From DATKZH01 sp964505295 (GTDB taxonomy: Bacteria; Planctomycetota; Planctomycetia; Pirellulales; Thermoguttaceae): DNA of 14,255 nt. The position numbers were made by a program, and so were the translations under genes. Positions within the stretch are counted from its first letter, which is position 1. Each line of letters begins with the position of its first letter. The stretch covers positions 1 to 14,255 of the forward strand of contig CAZDHR010000156.1 in the NCBI GenBank assembly GCA_964505295.1, written 5' to 3'. Below are positions 4,981 to 12,268 of the stretch, one piece after another. Under the pieces are notes generated by a model. That model was not told the origin of the DNA, searched no databases, and worked only from the letters and a program-made list of their open reading frames with translations.

Positions 4981-6708
4981 TCACAGCACCCGCCGGCCGC
5001 GGCGTTGTTTGCGTCGGACCGCGCGGCGGCTGCGCCGGGCCACCTCGCGCCATAGGGGTTTCCAGGCTACCGTGCCCGGCGGGAACTGGCGCACGTACGA
5101 CCGGAGGAAGCGGCACAGCACGGTCCGCGTCACCCAAGGGTGGGCGTGGAGGCTCGTGGCCAGTCGGGCCAGGTCGCGGACGCGTCGGGCGGACGACAAA
5201 CGACGCGCGACCCGAACGTCCTCGGCGTCGATCAGGTAGGTCATGGGCTCGACGTCGTCATCCACGACCAGGACGTTGGCCGCCTTCAAGTCGCCGTGGG
5301 AGATCTGCCAGGCGTGCATCCGCCCGATCAGCTTGCCGAGGCCCTCCGCCGAGCGGGCGGTGCGCCGAAACCGCTCGGCCGGGCTCCGGTCGGCCAGGCG
5401 CCATCCGTAGAGATGTAGGTTTTCCGCCCCATCGATCCATTCGGTCGCCAGGTAGCTCTCCGCGGCACCGCCCGGACAACGCACTTGGCACACGGCGATC
5501 GGACGCGGCGCCCTGATGCCGCGGGCACGGAGGGCGTGTCCCATGATCCAACCTCGCAAGGCGCGGCCGCGACGGAATCGACCCACCAGCGCCTTCCACC
5601 GGTTTCGATACCGGAACCGGGCGTACGCCACGTGCACCGGCCCCCCGGCAAGCGGCAGCTCGGCTTCGACGATCAACTTGCTATGCCCGAGCTTCACCGG
5701 GCGGTCGAGGTTCCGCTCCAGCAGGCGCTCGGGAGCTTCCACGAGACGCCCCAGCTCCGCTCGGTCGAGATCGACGACGCCGTGGGCCGCGCCGTGTGGT
5801 CCACCCAGCGCCACGTACTCGCGGTTGGTGCGAAGCGCCCGCTTGTCGCGACGCCGGGCCACGCGCCGGCAGTACGCCCGACCGCCCTGGGCAAGCTGCT
5901 CGAAAGCGGTGCGATCGTCGGGCACGCTCAAGCCCGGACGCTCGGCCAGGTACGTGCGCCAGAACCGCAGGCGCTCGCTGGGCGACGTCCGGTCCCACCA
6001 GCCCGAGCCGAACATGATCAGGCTCGCCCGGCTCGCCGGCCAGCTCAACGGTCCGGAAAACCGCACGCCCGGCACGTCGATCAGGTGCAGCTCGGGGCAC
6101 TCGGTGTCGGGGGAATCGCCGGGCAAAGAAGCGTCGTGCCGCACCAGCACGTTGCCCAGGTGGAAGTCGTCGTGCACGATCCCCGCCTCGTGGATCGCGG
6201 CGACGAACCGGGCCACGCCTTCGATGAGCCTCCGCCGCATCCGCGTTTGGACGTCTGGGGCCAGCCGGGGCAACTCCTCGGCCAAGTATCGATCCAAGGA
6301 ACAGGCCGGCGCGATCGCCTCGGTCACGAGGTAGTTGTCGCGCACCAGTCGCCCCCGCGTCCGCTCCATCCAAGCGATGGGCCTGACCGTGGGAATGCCG
6401 CGTTGGGCAACCTCGGCGGCCCTGTGGCATTCACGTCGGGCGGCGCTGGGACGGACCAAGTGTCCCACGGCGTCCAGGAAGCGGCCGCGCCGGTACTGCT
6501 TCACGTAGAACCGCCGCTCGGGCAGCTCCACTTGATAGACCGTGCGATGCGAGCCGTGCTTCACCACACGGAGCCGCCCCTCGAACTGCCAGTCGTCGAG
6601 AAGCAGTCCTTTTGGGCCGAACAACACCGGCTCCCAGTCGGGGAGGGCCTGCCAGGACAGCTCTCCGTGACGATGCTCCATCGAATCGGGCCGGGTCGCG
6701 TGGATCAT
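4981..6708 (-). CDS. Tandem two-domain WaaP/Kdo-type (RIO-like) kinase
   Basis: The 575-aa protein contains two protein-kinase-like domains of the lipopolysaccharide core kinase type. Domain 1 (about 43-300) has KHGSHRTVYQVEL, the ATP-binding lysine K70 (FYVKQYRR), the catalytic loop H179-D-D181-FHLG-N186 and metal-binding D211 (LIDVPG). Domain 2 (about 340-545) has the catalytic loop H471-G-D473-LKAA-N478 and D494 (LIDAED), but the site where a lysine is expected (VHVAYARFR) carries Ala363. Enzymes of this type phosphorylate heptose or Kdo in LPS core at the inner membrane; the true substrate here is unknown. No membrane segment is seen; the C-terminus is very Arg-rich. An alternative start, M10 at 6681, is possible; neither has a Shine-Dalgarno. 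The gene stands alone, convergent with trpA. Confidence 0.82.
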   Translation of the reverse strand: MIHATRPDSMEHRHGELSWQALPDWEPVLFGPKGLLLDDWQFEGRLRVVKHGSHRTVYQVELPERRFYVKQYRRGRFLDAVGHLVRPSAARRECHRAAEVAQRGIPTVRPIAWMERTRGRLVRDNYLVTEAIAPACSLDRYLAEELPRLAPDVQTRMRRRLIEGVARFVAAIHEAGIVHDDFHLGNVLVRHDASLPGDSPDTECPELHLIDVPGVRFSGPLSWPASRASLIMFGSGWWDRTSPSERLRFWRTYLAERPGLSVPDDRTAFEQLAQGGRAYCRRVARRRDKRALRTNREYVALGGPHGAAHGVVDLDRAELGRLVEAPERLLERNLDRPVKLGHSKLIVEAELPLAGGPVHVAYARFRYRNRWKALVGRFRRGRALRGWIMGHALRARGIRAPRPIAVCQVRCPGGAAESYLATEWIDGAENLHLYGWRLADRSPAERFRRTARSAEGLGKLIGRMHAWQISHGDLKAANVLVVDDDVEPMTYLIDAEDVRVARRLSSARRVRDLARLATSLHAHPWVTRTVLCRFLRSYVRQFPPGTVAWKPLWREVARRSRRAVRRKQRRGRRVL

Positions 6709-7105
6709 GGGTAAACGGCCAGCCGTGGCCGGCGATCTTGTGGCCGTACACCCTTAGCAGGGTCGCCCCCCGGGGACAAGATCAATCGAAAGCTCGCGCG
6801 CCGAATAGCCCAAAATGGGTAATGCCGCTCCCCGCCCTGGTGGCTAATGGAGCGACCTCCCGCTCGATATTCCTGGCTCCCGGCGACTATCGCGAGGGCA
6901 CACTCCGTCGTACCCGGCCGGGTCGACCGGCTATCTTCGACCGGGCATGGGCCGGATGTCTGGACGGGCGATCCTGGTTGGATATGATTTGACCGACGCG
7001 ATTCTGTCGGCGGCCGTCTGTCGAAGGGCCAACCGGGCCGTCCCACCTGCCCGAGGTTTGCCCCCCTGCCGCCTCGACGATCCCCTAGCGAGAAAGGCCG
7101 AGCCC
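6709..7105. other. Divergent intergenic spacer between kinase and PQQ-type propeller genes
   Basis: No gene is supported in these 397 bp. Open frames that cross it have no protein-like composition. TCGACCGG is repeated at 6923-6930 and 6937-6944, and CCCA/TGGG forms a small stem around 6809-6819. A candidate promoter for the propeller gene is listed separately. I found no convincing promoter for the kinase gene. Confidence 0.4.
6961..6988 (+). promoter_or_regulatory. Candidate promoter for the PQQ-type propeller gene
   Basis: TGGACG (6961-6966, 4/6) and TATGAT (6983-6988, 5/6) are spaced by 16 bp, about 117 bp before the GTG start at 7106. The same -35 hexamer TGGACG is found in the candidate promoter at 9098-9126. 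Confidence 0.35.
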
Positions 7106-8377
7106 GTGAGAAGAAGTACCCTCAAGCGAGTCTCCTTGTCGATCGCTGCGTTTGCCCTGCTGTCGGTGGCGGCCGACTGGACGCGTTTCCGCGGCCCGGA
7201 CGCCCGGGGCGTCGGCGACGCGACCGGCGTGCCGGCCACGTGGACGGCCGACGAGAACGTGGTCTGGAAGACGCCGCTCCCCGGCTTCGGGGCCTCCAGC
7301 CCGATCACCTACGGCGACAAGATCTTCCTCACCTGCTACAGCGGCTACGGCCTGAGCAAGGACGAGCCGGGTGAGCAGGAGGACCTCCAGCACATCGTGC
7401 TCTCTCTGAGCCAGGCCGACGGCCACATCGTCTGGGCCAAGGCGACCGAGGCCCGGCTGCCGGACACGGAGTATGGCGGGTTCGTCGCACTGCACGGCTA
7501 CGCCTCCAGCACCCCCACGACCGACGGCCAGACCCTCTACACATTCTTCGGCCGGTCGGGCGTGTTGGCCTACCGGCTGGACGGCGAGCCGCTTTGGCGC
7601 GCGGAGGTCGGCGACGGCACGCACAACTGGGGCAGCGGCACCTCGCCGATCCTCTTCGAGAACTTCCTGATCGTCAACGCCAGCGTCGAGAGCGAGTCGG
7701 TGGTCGCGCTCGACAAGAAGACGGGCGAAGAAGTCTGGCGCGTGCCGGGGATCAAGGCCTCGTGGAGCACGCCGCTGGTGGTCGATTTGCCCGACGGCAC
7801 ACACGAGCTGGTCGTCAGCTCGCACAGCAAGATCCGCGGGATCGATCCGGCGACGGGCAAGGAGCTGTGGGAGTGTGCGGGCGTGCCCGACTACGTCTGC
7901 CCGGGGGTCACCGCCCACGAGGGCATCGTCTACGTGACCGGGGGGCGCAAGCCGTTCACGTTTGCGATCCGTGCCGGCGGGCGCGGCGACGTGACCGGCA
8001 CGCACGTCCTGTGGGAGCTGCGCGAAACGCCCAAGGTCGCCACGCCGCTCTACCACGACGGCCATCTCTACTGGATCAGCCAGCGAGGCGTGGCCGTTTG
8101 CGTCGACGCCAGGAAGGGGGAAGTCGTCTACGAAGAACGGATGAAGATCAGCGGCAAGGGCGACAAGATCTACGCCTCGCCCGTCCTGGCCGACGGCAAG
8201 CTCTTCTGCGTCACCCGGGCCGACGGCACGATCGTCCTGGCCGCGGGCCCCGAGTTCAACGAGATCGCCCGAAACGACCTCGGCGACGAGAGCGTCTTCA
8301 ACGCCACCCCGGTCCCCCTCGACGGCGGGCGTCTGCTGCTGCGGTCGAATCGTTGCCTGTACTGCATTGGCAAGTAG
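7106..8377 (+). CDS. Secreted PQQ-binding-like (BamB-type) beta-propeller protein
   Basis: From the GTG at 7106 the protein is 423 aa. It starts MRRSTLKRVSLSIAAFALLS and likely has a Sec signal cut near VAA-DW (residues 23-24). AAAGG lies 9 bp before the GTG; the longer frame from 6947 has no protein-like sequence in front. The mature protein opens with DWTRFRGPDARGVG, then NVVWKTPLPGFGASSPI, the usual start of planctomycete PQQ-like propellers. Blade signatures follow: YRLDGEPLWRAE, ALDKKTGEEVWRVPG, GIDPATGKELWECAG and CVDARKGEVVYEE. Such propellers are periplasmic scaffolds or, with extra residues, quinoprotein dehydrogenases. No dehydrogenase cysteine pair or heme motif is evident, so I favour a binding or scaffold role. 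Function is otherwise unknown. Confidence 0.85.
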   Translation: MRRSTLKRVSLSIAAFALLSVAADWTRFRGPDARGVGDATGVPATWTADENVVWKTPLPGFGASSPITYGDKIFLTCYSGYGLSKDEPGEQEDLQHIVLSLSQADGHIVWAKATEARLPDTEYGGFVALHGYASSTPTTDGQTLYTFFGRSGVLAYRLDGEPLWRAEVGDGTHNWGSGTSPILFENFLIVNASVESESVVALDKKTGEEVWRVPGIKASWSTPLVVDLPDGTHELVVSSHSKIRGIDPATGKELWECAGVPDYVCPGVTAHEGIVYVTGGRKPFTFAIRAGGRGDVTGTHVLWELRETPKVATPLYHDGHLYWISQRGVAVCVDARKGEVVYEERMKISGKGDKIYASPVLADGKLFCVTRADGTIVLAAGPEFNEIARNDLGDESVFNATPVPLDGGRLLLRSNRCLYCIGK

Positions 8378-8431
8378 GCGGAGGGCTCAAATCCAACTTC
8401 CCTGGCCGTCGTGCAGTTTGGGGCCTTACCT

Positions 8432-8451
8432 GGGCCACTCGTGGCCCCTTT
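8432..8451 (+). terminator. Probable terminator of the propeller gene
   Basis: GGGCCA (8432-8437) and TGGCCC (8442-8447) form a perfect stem with loop CTCG, followed by CTTT. GGGGCC (8420-8425) can alternatively pair with GGCCCC (8443-8448). It lies 55 bp after the stop at 8377, between convergent genes. The T-tract is short. Confidence 0.4.
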
Positions 8452-8467
8452 GCGCGGCCCGCGTCCT

Positions 8468-8992
8468 TCATTCCGGATCGTGCTCAATCTCACCAACGTG
8501 CGCGGCGGCGAAGGGCCCGGCTTCGTCGGCTTGCTCCCTGCGCTTCTCGAAAGGCTTCAGAAGCAGGAACACGCCGGCCAGCAGACAGCCCGCGACGTAG
8601 CCCAACAGTCCCCCTTCGAGAAACGCTAGCAGAAGAATGAAGAACATCCCGAGGGCGGAGCAGACGTCAAGCGGGGCTCCATGGAAAAGCCACATGAGGC
8701 CGTTCCCCAAGGCAAATAGACACGAGATCGCGCCGCCGACCACGAACGACGCGAGTCGCGGCTTCTTGCCGCGAAACAGCAGCATCTGCCCGAGTCCGAC
8801 TAGGGTGAAAAATACGGCAAACGATATCGGCACGAGGGGCGGGACTCCGGCGGCCTGCGTCAGTCCGAACAGGAGCGCATACATCGTCGTGAACAGCAAC
8901 AGCGTGCCCACGCCGAAGCGTCGCGGCACCCGGGCCGGCTCGGGGGAGCGGATCGGTTGCGGGAGCGGGGGCCGCGGCTCGATCGGTTCCAT
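8468..8992 (-). CDS. Small integral membrane protein, unknown function
   Basis: The 174-aa product starts with a Pro-rich, charged segment (MEPIEPRPPLPQPIRSPEPA) and then RRFGVGTLLLFTTMYALLFG, an opening I recall from small planctomycete membrane proteins. About four hydrophobic segments are visible: residues 28-48, 54-72, 82-102 and 112-145 (the last may be two helices). The C-terminal tail (KPFEKRREQADEAGPFAAAH) is charged and soluble. No catalytic motif or known transporter signature is present. The Pro-rich N-terminus could be a cytoplasmic interaction tail. Start: ATG at 8992, no Shine-Dalgarno. It is transcribed away from the sulfatase and converges with the propeller gene. I cannot name a function. 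Confidence 0.75.
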   Translation of the reverse strand: MEPIEPRPPLPQPIRSPEPARVPRRFGVGTLLLFTTMYALLFGLTQAAGVPPLVPISFAVFFTLVGLGQMLLFRGKKPRLASFVVGGAISCLFALGNGLMWLFHGAPLDVCSALGMFFILLLAFLEGGLLGYVAGCLLAGVFLLLKPFEKRREQADEAGPFAAAHVGEIEHDPE

Positions 8993-9097
8993 GGGCGGGG
9001 AACCCCGGGATTCTCGTCAGCAGAACGGTTGCCGATAGGCGAGGGCGCCTCGTGATCTCTTCCGCCAGCCCGCGAGGCCCACCCCGGAAACCACCCC

Positions 9098-9126
9098 ATT
9101 TTACGGGCCCAGCACGCCGGCGTCCA
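9098..9126 (-). promoter_or_regulatory. Candidate promoter for the membrane protein gene
   Basis: On the minus strand TGGACG (9126-9121, 4/6) and TAAAAT (9103-9098, 5/6) are 17 bp apart, 106 bp upstream of the ATG at 8992. The 304-bp divergent spacer 8993-9296 contains no gene. On the plus strand TTGCGT (9199-9204) and TACCAT (9222-9227), also 17 bp apart, form a weaker candidate for the sulfatase. Confidence 0.4.
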
Positions 9127-9296
9127 TTCAAGCGGCTGCCCGGCCGTCGAAGGCGTTGGTGCCGGCCCACCCTCCGACGGACCCCGTTTCCCACCCCGTT
9201 GCGTTCACCGTTCGGCACGCGTACCATGAAGCGGTCCGGCTTCCATCCGGGTCGCCGGTGGTATCCGATCCGCGGTTTTCTCAAAGAGGTAGGGCC

Positions 9297-10799
9297 ATGT
9301 GTGCTTCCAACCGTGTTCGATTTGAGGCGAGTCGGGACCGGGGCGGTCGTCGAGTATGGACGAAGAGGCTTGCAGCGAGCGTCATTTTCGCTGCCGCCGT
9401 GTCCCCGTTCGTTGGTCCGCACGCCGCCGCGGCCGAAAAGCGCGGGGCCGCCGGGCCCGGCAAGATGAACGTCCTGTTCATCGCCATCGACGACCTCAAC
9501 GATTGGACTTCGTTCCTCGGCGGATATCCGAACGTCAACACGCCAAACCTGGAGCGACTGGCCAAGCGGGGCGTATTCTTCACCCGGGCGTACTGCTCGG
9601 CGCCGGCGTGCAACCCTTCGCGCGCCAGCCTGTTGTGCGGCGTGCGCCCGTCGACCTCGGGCGTGTATCACAACTCCAACCCGTGGCGCGTGCAGATGCC
9701 CGACGCGGTGACGCTCCCGCAGCATTTCATGGCGGCCGGCTACAAGGTGTGGGGCGGCGGCAAGATCTTCCACGGCGGATTTAAGGATCCCGCGTCGTGG
9801 GAGGTCTATTTCAATCGGCCCAGCGATCCCGCGCCCAAGGTCCGCCCGGCCAATGGCATCCCGAAGACCGCCCACTTCGACTGGGGCCCGGTCCAGGTGG
9901 GCGACGAGGCAATGGGCGACACGCAGGTGACCGACTGGGCCGTTGAGTTCCTCGCCCAGGACCACGACCGGCCCTTCTTCCTCGCCGTCGGCATGTTTCG
10001 GCCGCACCTGCCCTGGTACGCGCCCCAAAAGTACTTTGACGGGTATCCGCTCGACGACGTCGTGCTCCCCCAGGTCAAAGAGGACGACCTGGACGACGTC
10101 CCCGAACTCGGCCGGCGCATGGCCCGGCCCGAGGGCGATCATGCCAAGGTGCTGGCCACCGACAACTGGGAGAAGGCCGTGCAGGGCTACCTGGCCAGCA
10201 TCACCTACGTCGACGGCCAGGTGGGACGCGTGCTGGCCGCCCTCGACAAGCGCCCCGACGCGAAGAACACCGTGATCGTCCTCTGGACTGACCACGGCTG
10301 GCACCTGGGCGAGAAGCTGCACTGGCGCAAGTTCACGCTCTGGGAGGAGGCCGACCGGGTGCCGATGGTTTTCGTCGTCCCCGGGCTGACCACGCCGGGC
10401 ACCCGCTGCGACCGGACCGTGAGCCTCTTGGACATCTATCCCACGCTGGCCGACGTCTGCGGCCTACCCGTCGGCGACCACCTGGAGGGCAAAACCCTCA
10501 AGCCGCTCCTCCAAAAACCCACCGCCGAGTGGAGCCGCCCCGTGATCACCACCCACGGCCGCAACAACCACGCCGTCCGGTCCGAGCGCTACCGCTACAT
10601 CCGCTACTCCGACGGCACCGAAGAACTTTACGACCACGAGAAAGACCCCATGGAATGGACCAATCTCGCGGCCGATCCGCGGCTCGCCAAGGTGAAGAGG
10701 GAGTTGGCCGAGTGGCTCCCCCAGGTCAACGTCGAAGAGGGCCCGCGCAAAGGAAAGCCGCAGAAGAAGCCGAGCAAGTCGCGCCGGAAGAGGTCGTGA
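9297..10799 (+). CDS. Secreted sulfatase, iduronate-2-sulfatase-like (S1 family)
   Basis: The 500-aa protein from the ATG at 9297 is preceded by a clear ribosome site (GAGGT, 6 bp away). The frame extends to 9156, but this site decides the start. A signal peptide follows a longish basic N-region (TKRLAASVIFAAAVSPFVGP, then HAAAA). The alkaline-phosphatase-superfamily fold is shown by metal ligands D65-D66 (AIDDLNDW), the formylglycine site C105 in CNPSRASLLCG (CxPSR), K156 and H159 (GGKIFHGG), H237 (RPHLPWY), D332-H333 (WTDHGWHLGEK) and K345 (RKF). HGWHLGEK and GVYHNSNPWR are typical of iduronate-2-sulfatase-like enzymes. Cys105 must be oxidised to formylglycine by a sulfatase-maturing enzyme not in this window. 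It removes sulfate esters from glycans in the periplasm or outside; the exact glycan is unknown. The C-terminus is strongly basic (KGKPQKKPSKSRRKRS). Confidence 0.92.
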   Translation: MCASNRVRFEASRDRGGRRVWTKRLAASVIFAAAVSPFVGPHAAAAEKRGAAGPGKMNVLFIAIDDLNDWTSFLGGYPNVNTPNLERLAKRGVFFTRAYCSAPACNPSRASLLCGVRPSTSGVYHNSNPWRVQMPDAVTLPQHFMAAGYKVWGGGKIFHGGFKDPASWEVYFNRPSDPAPKVRPANGIPKTAHFDWGPVQVGDEAMGDTQVTDWAVEFLAQDHDRPFFLAVGMFRPHLPWYAPQKYFDGYPLDDVVLPQVKEDDLDDVPELGRRMARPEGDHAKVLATDNWEKAVQGYLASITYVDGQVGRVLAALDKRPDAKNTVIVLWTDHGWHLGEKLHWRKFTLWEEADRVPMVFVVPGLTTPGTRCDRTVSLLDIYPTLADVCGLPVGDHLEGKTLKPLLQKPTAEWSRPVITTHGRNNHAVRSERYRYIRYSDGTEELYDHEKDPMEWTNLAADPRLAKVKRELAEWLPQVNVEEGPRKGKPQKKPSKSRRKRS

Positions 10800-10812
10800 C
10801 GCGTCCCACCCA

Positions 10813-10845
10813 GGCACGATGAGGCCGCACGGCCTTGGTCGTGCC
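10813..10845 (+). terminator. Two-tier hairpin after the sulfatase gene, likely terminator
   Basis: GGCACGA (10813-10819) pairs with TCGTGCC (10839-10845). Inside it AGGCC (10822-10826) pairs with GGCCT (10831-10835) around the loop GCAC. It starts 13 bp after the stop at 10799. No T-run follows, so it may work as an mRNA 3'-end stabiliser or a Rho-assisted terminator. Confidence 0.5.
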
Positions 10846-10858
10846 CCTCGTCACGCAT

Positions 10859-10883
10859 CGTTCTCACGCTTTGCGTGAGAACG
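10859..10883. repeat. REP-like perfect hairpin
   Basis: CGTTCTCACGC (10859-10869) and GCGTGAGAACG (10873-10883) form a perfect 11-bp stem with a TTT loop. The hairpin at 3922-3946 has the same 11-3-11 geometry, the same CGTTC...GAACG ends and the same CGC-TTY-GCG apex. This makes it a second copy of a dispersed intergenic palindrome. Confidence 0.65.
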
Positions 10884-10950
10884 CACTACCGGGGCGCTTT
10901 CCGTCCCTAAAGCAAACCTATCTCCAGCACAGCGGGCCACGCAACGCCAA

Positions 10951-10965
10951 GGACGCGAAGCGTCG
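10951..10965. repeat. Short palindrome shared with the trpB-trpA spacer
   Basis: GGACGCGAAGCGTCG (10951-10965) is, in reverse complement, a 14/15 match to GGACGCTTCGCGTCC at 3955-3969. It folds as GACGC-GAA-GCGTC. The surrounding spacer (10884-11001) holds no gene. Confidence 0.45.
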
Positions 10966-11001
10966 TAACGAGGCCAAACGTTCCTTATCGAGAGCCCCGA
11001 C

Positions 11002-11232
11002 TCACTCGAGCAGTCTTCGGACCGCGTCCATCAGCACGCCTTCGACTTCCGGGGCCACGTTGGTGAAGCCGGGGCGCGTTTCGTAGCCGCCCTCGCGGTA
11101 GGCGATCTCGGTGCCGATGTACGCGGGGGCGTAGTCGCCGTAGGCCGCCATCGCCACCAACAGCTCGGGGCGCAGCTCCTGGGCGGCCAACTAATACTCG
11201 ACGAACAGCTCGCCCAGCACCATGAGGGCTAT
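11002..11232 (-). pseudogene. C-terminal remnant of a neutral/alkaline ceramidase-like gene
   Basis: Read on the minus strand from 11232, the frame gives IALMVLGELFVEY, a TAG stop (11193-11191), then LAAQELRPELLVAMAAYGDY, APAYIGTEIAYREGGYETRP, AFTNV-like GFTNVAPEVEGV and LMDAVRRLLE, then TGA at 11004. This matches the C-terminal end I know from planctomycete neutral/alkaline non-lysosomal ceramidase-like proteins (typical LPGELFVEYQLAAQ...YGDYGPGYIGT). The TAG stands where Gln (CAG) is expected, a single C-to-T change. Upstream, a TGA (11235-11233) ends the similarity and the other roughly 380 residues are missing; the TIM-barrel gene ends at 11289. So it is a truncated and stopped relic, not an intact small gene, although a 62-aa frame from an alternative start at 11190 remains. 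Confidence 0.75.
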
Positions 11233-11233
11233 T

Positions 11234-11253
11234 CACGGCCCGGCTTCGCCGTG
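11234..11253. other. Hairpin between the pseudogene and the TIM-barrel gene
   Basis: CACGGC (11234-11239) pairs with GCCGTG (11248-11253). The loop contains GGCTTC, related to the TTC-loop hairpins elsewhere in the window. It lies 36 bp past the TIM-barrel stop on the minus strand, at the breakpoint where ceramidase similarity ends. It may be a terminator or another fragment of the dispersed repeat. Confidence 0.3.
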
Positions 11254-11288
11254 CGAGACGGAGTGCACTGAGCGATGCACGGTCCGGA

Positions 11289-12143
11289 CTACTTGCCCAT
11301 CTTCCGAAAGTTCTCCAGCGCTCGACGAACCGCTTCCAGCGCCTCGGGCCCCTTACGGCCCTCCTCTTCGATGATGTATTGCTTGGTTCCGCCGATCGTC
11401 TCGCAGAGCTGGAAGACTTGCTTCCAGTTCACCTCGCCCTCACCGAACACGGCCCCGGGTTTTCCGCCGTGGTCCTTCAGGTGCAGGCTGACGGAACGAC
11501 CCGGGAACTTCTTCAGCATGGCGATGGGGTCGCCACCGCCGCCAAGGCAATTGCCCACGTCGAGCTGGAGGAGGACGTCGTCCTTGGTGTTTTCCCCGAA
11601 GATCTCCCAAGCGGTCCGGCCTTCCACCTTCGCGAAATCGCCGCCGTGGCAGTGATAGCCGATCTTCATCCCGTGCGGCTCGAGCCGCTCGGCCAGCCCG
11701 TTGAAGTGCTTGGCGGTCTCGACGATCGCCGAGACCGAAGCGAGCTTCTTCTTGGGCAAGGAAGCGATAACCAGGTAGGGCGTGCCGATGACCTTGTGAA
11801 TCTCGACCGTCTTGTCGAAGGCGTCGCCTTCGAGCATTCGCAGCCCCATGTGCATCCCGCAGCTCGTCAGGCCGTTTTTGTCCAGCAGCTTGCGCCAGGC
11901 GGGCGCCTCGTATCCGTAGTAGCTGTGCGCGAGCTCGACGGATTCGTAGCCCATCCGGGCGACGGCCCGCAACACGCCCGGCAGATCCTGCTCGCACTGA
12001 TGCCGGACCGACCAGAGCTCCAGTCCGAGGGGGATCTTCGGCGTCGTCTTGGCTGTGGCGCTTTGAGCCAGTCGGGTTCCGGCAATCCACGTGGCCGTAG
12101 CGCCGGCACCCAGCTTGAGCATCTGTCGTCGTGAGAGGGTCAT
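11289..12143 (-). CDS. Tat-exported sugar phosphate isomerase/epimerase-like TIM barrel
   Basis: The 284-aa product begins MTLSRRQMLKLGAGATATWI, a twin-arginine (SRRQMLK) signal. The mature part is a xylose-isomerase-like AP-endonuclease-family-2 barrel: LGLELWSVR, GYESVELAHSYYG, SCGMHMGL, IGYHCHGGDF, LLQLDVGNCLGGG, SLHLKDHGG and YIIEEEGRKG. Probable metal ligands are E70, H164 or H166, D195, H221 and E259. Enzymes of this fold isomerise or epimerise sugars or act on inositols and 3-keto-glycosides with a divalent metal. Export folded through Tat puts this one in the periplasm, common in planctomycetes and consistent with the nearby sulfatase. GGGAG about 8 bp before the ATG supports the start at 12143. 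A candidate promoter with an operator-like palindrome lies at 12211-12239. The exact substrate is unknown. Confidence 0.88.
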   Translation of the reverse strand: MTLSRRQMLKLGAGATATWIAGTRLAQSATAKTTPKIPLGLELWSVRHQCEQDLPGVLRAVARMGYESVELAHSYYGYEAPAWRKLLDKNGLTSCGMHMGLRMLEGDAFDKTVEIHKVIGTPYLVIASLPKKKLASVSAIVETAKHFNGLAERLEPHGMKIGYHCHGGDFAKVEGRTAWEIFGENTKDDVLLQLDVGNCLGGGGDPIAMLKKFPGRSVSLHLKDHGGKPGAVFGEGEVNWKQVFQLCETIGGTKQYIIEEEGRKGPEALEAVRRALENFRKMGK

Positions 12144-12210
12144 GGTTTTCTCCCAATGGTGAGGCTATTGATGATGTGGCTTCCGCAACCTTCCTGCCGT
12201 TCCGGCTTCC

Positions 12211-12239
12211 ATTCTACGTCAGGTAACCTGGCAGGTCAT
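12211..12239 (-). promoter_or_regulatory. Promoter with operator-like palindromes for the TIM-barrel gene
   Basis: On the minus strand ATGACC (12239-12234, 4/6) and TAGAAT (12216-12211, 5/6) have a 17-bp spacer, 68 bp before the ATG. The spacer contains CAGGTAACCTGGCAGGT (12220-12236), which is two overlapping perfect 5+1+5 palindromes (CAGGT-A-ACCTG and ACCTG-G-CAGGT). Such alternating half-sites between -35 and -10 would suit a dimeric repressor. The regulator is not in the window. Confidence 0.5.
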
Positions 12240-12268
12240 CTCCCCCGATCCATAAGTTGCCGTTCCGA

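Noticed and set aside
6947..7105. Longer start for the PQQ-type protein
   Set aside because: The added 53 residues are not protein-like and would bury the signal peptide; the GTG at 7106 has AAAGG upstream.
9156..9296. Longer start for the sulfatase
   Set aside because: A strong Shine-Dalgarno (GAGGT) and the signal peptide place the start at 9297.
11379..12134. 251-codon plus-strand frame opposite the TIM-barrel gene
   Set aside because: Complement of a gene with a Tat signal and barrel motifs; no coding pattern of its own.
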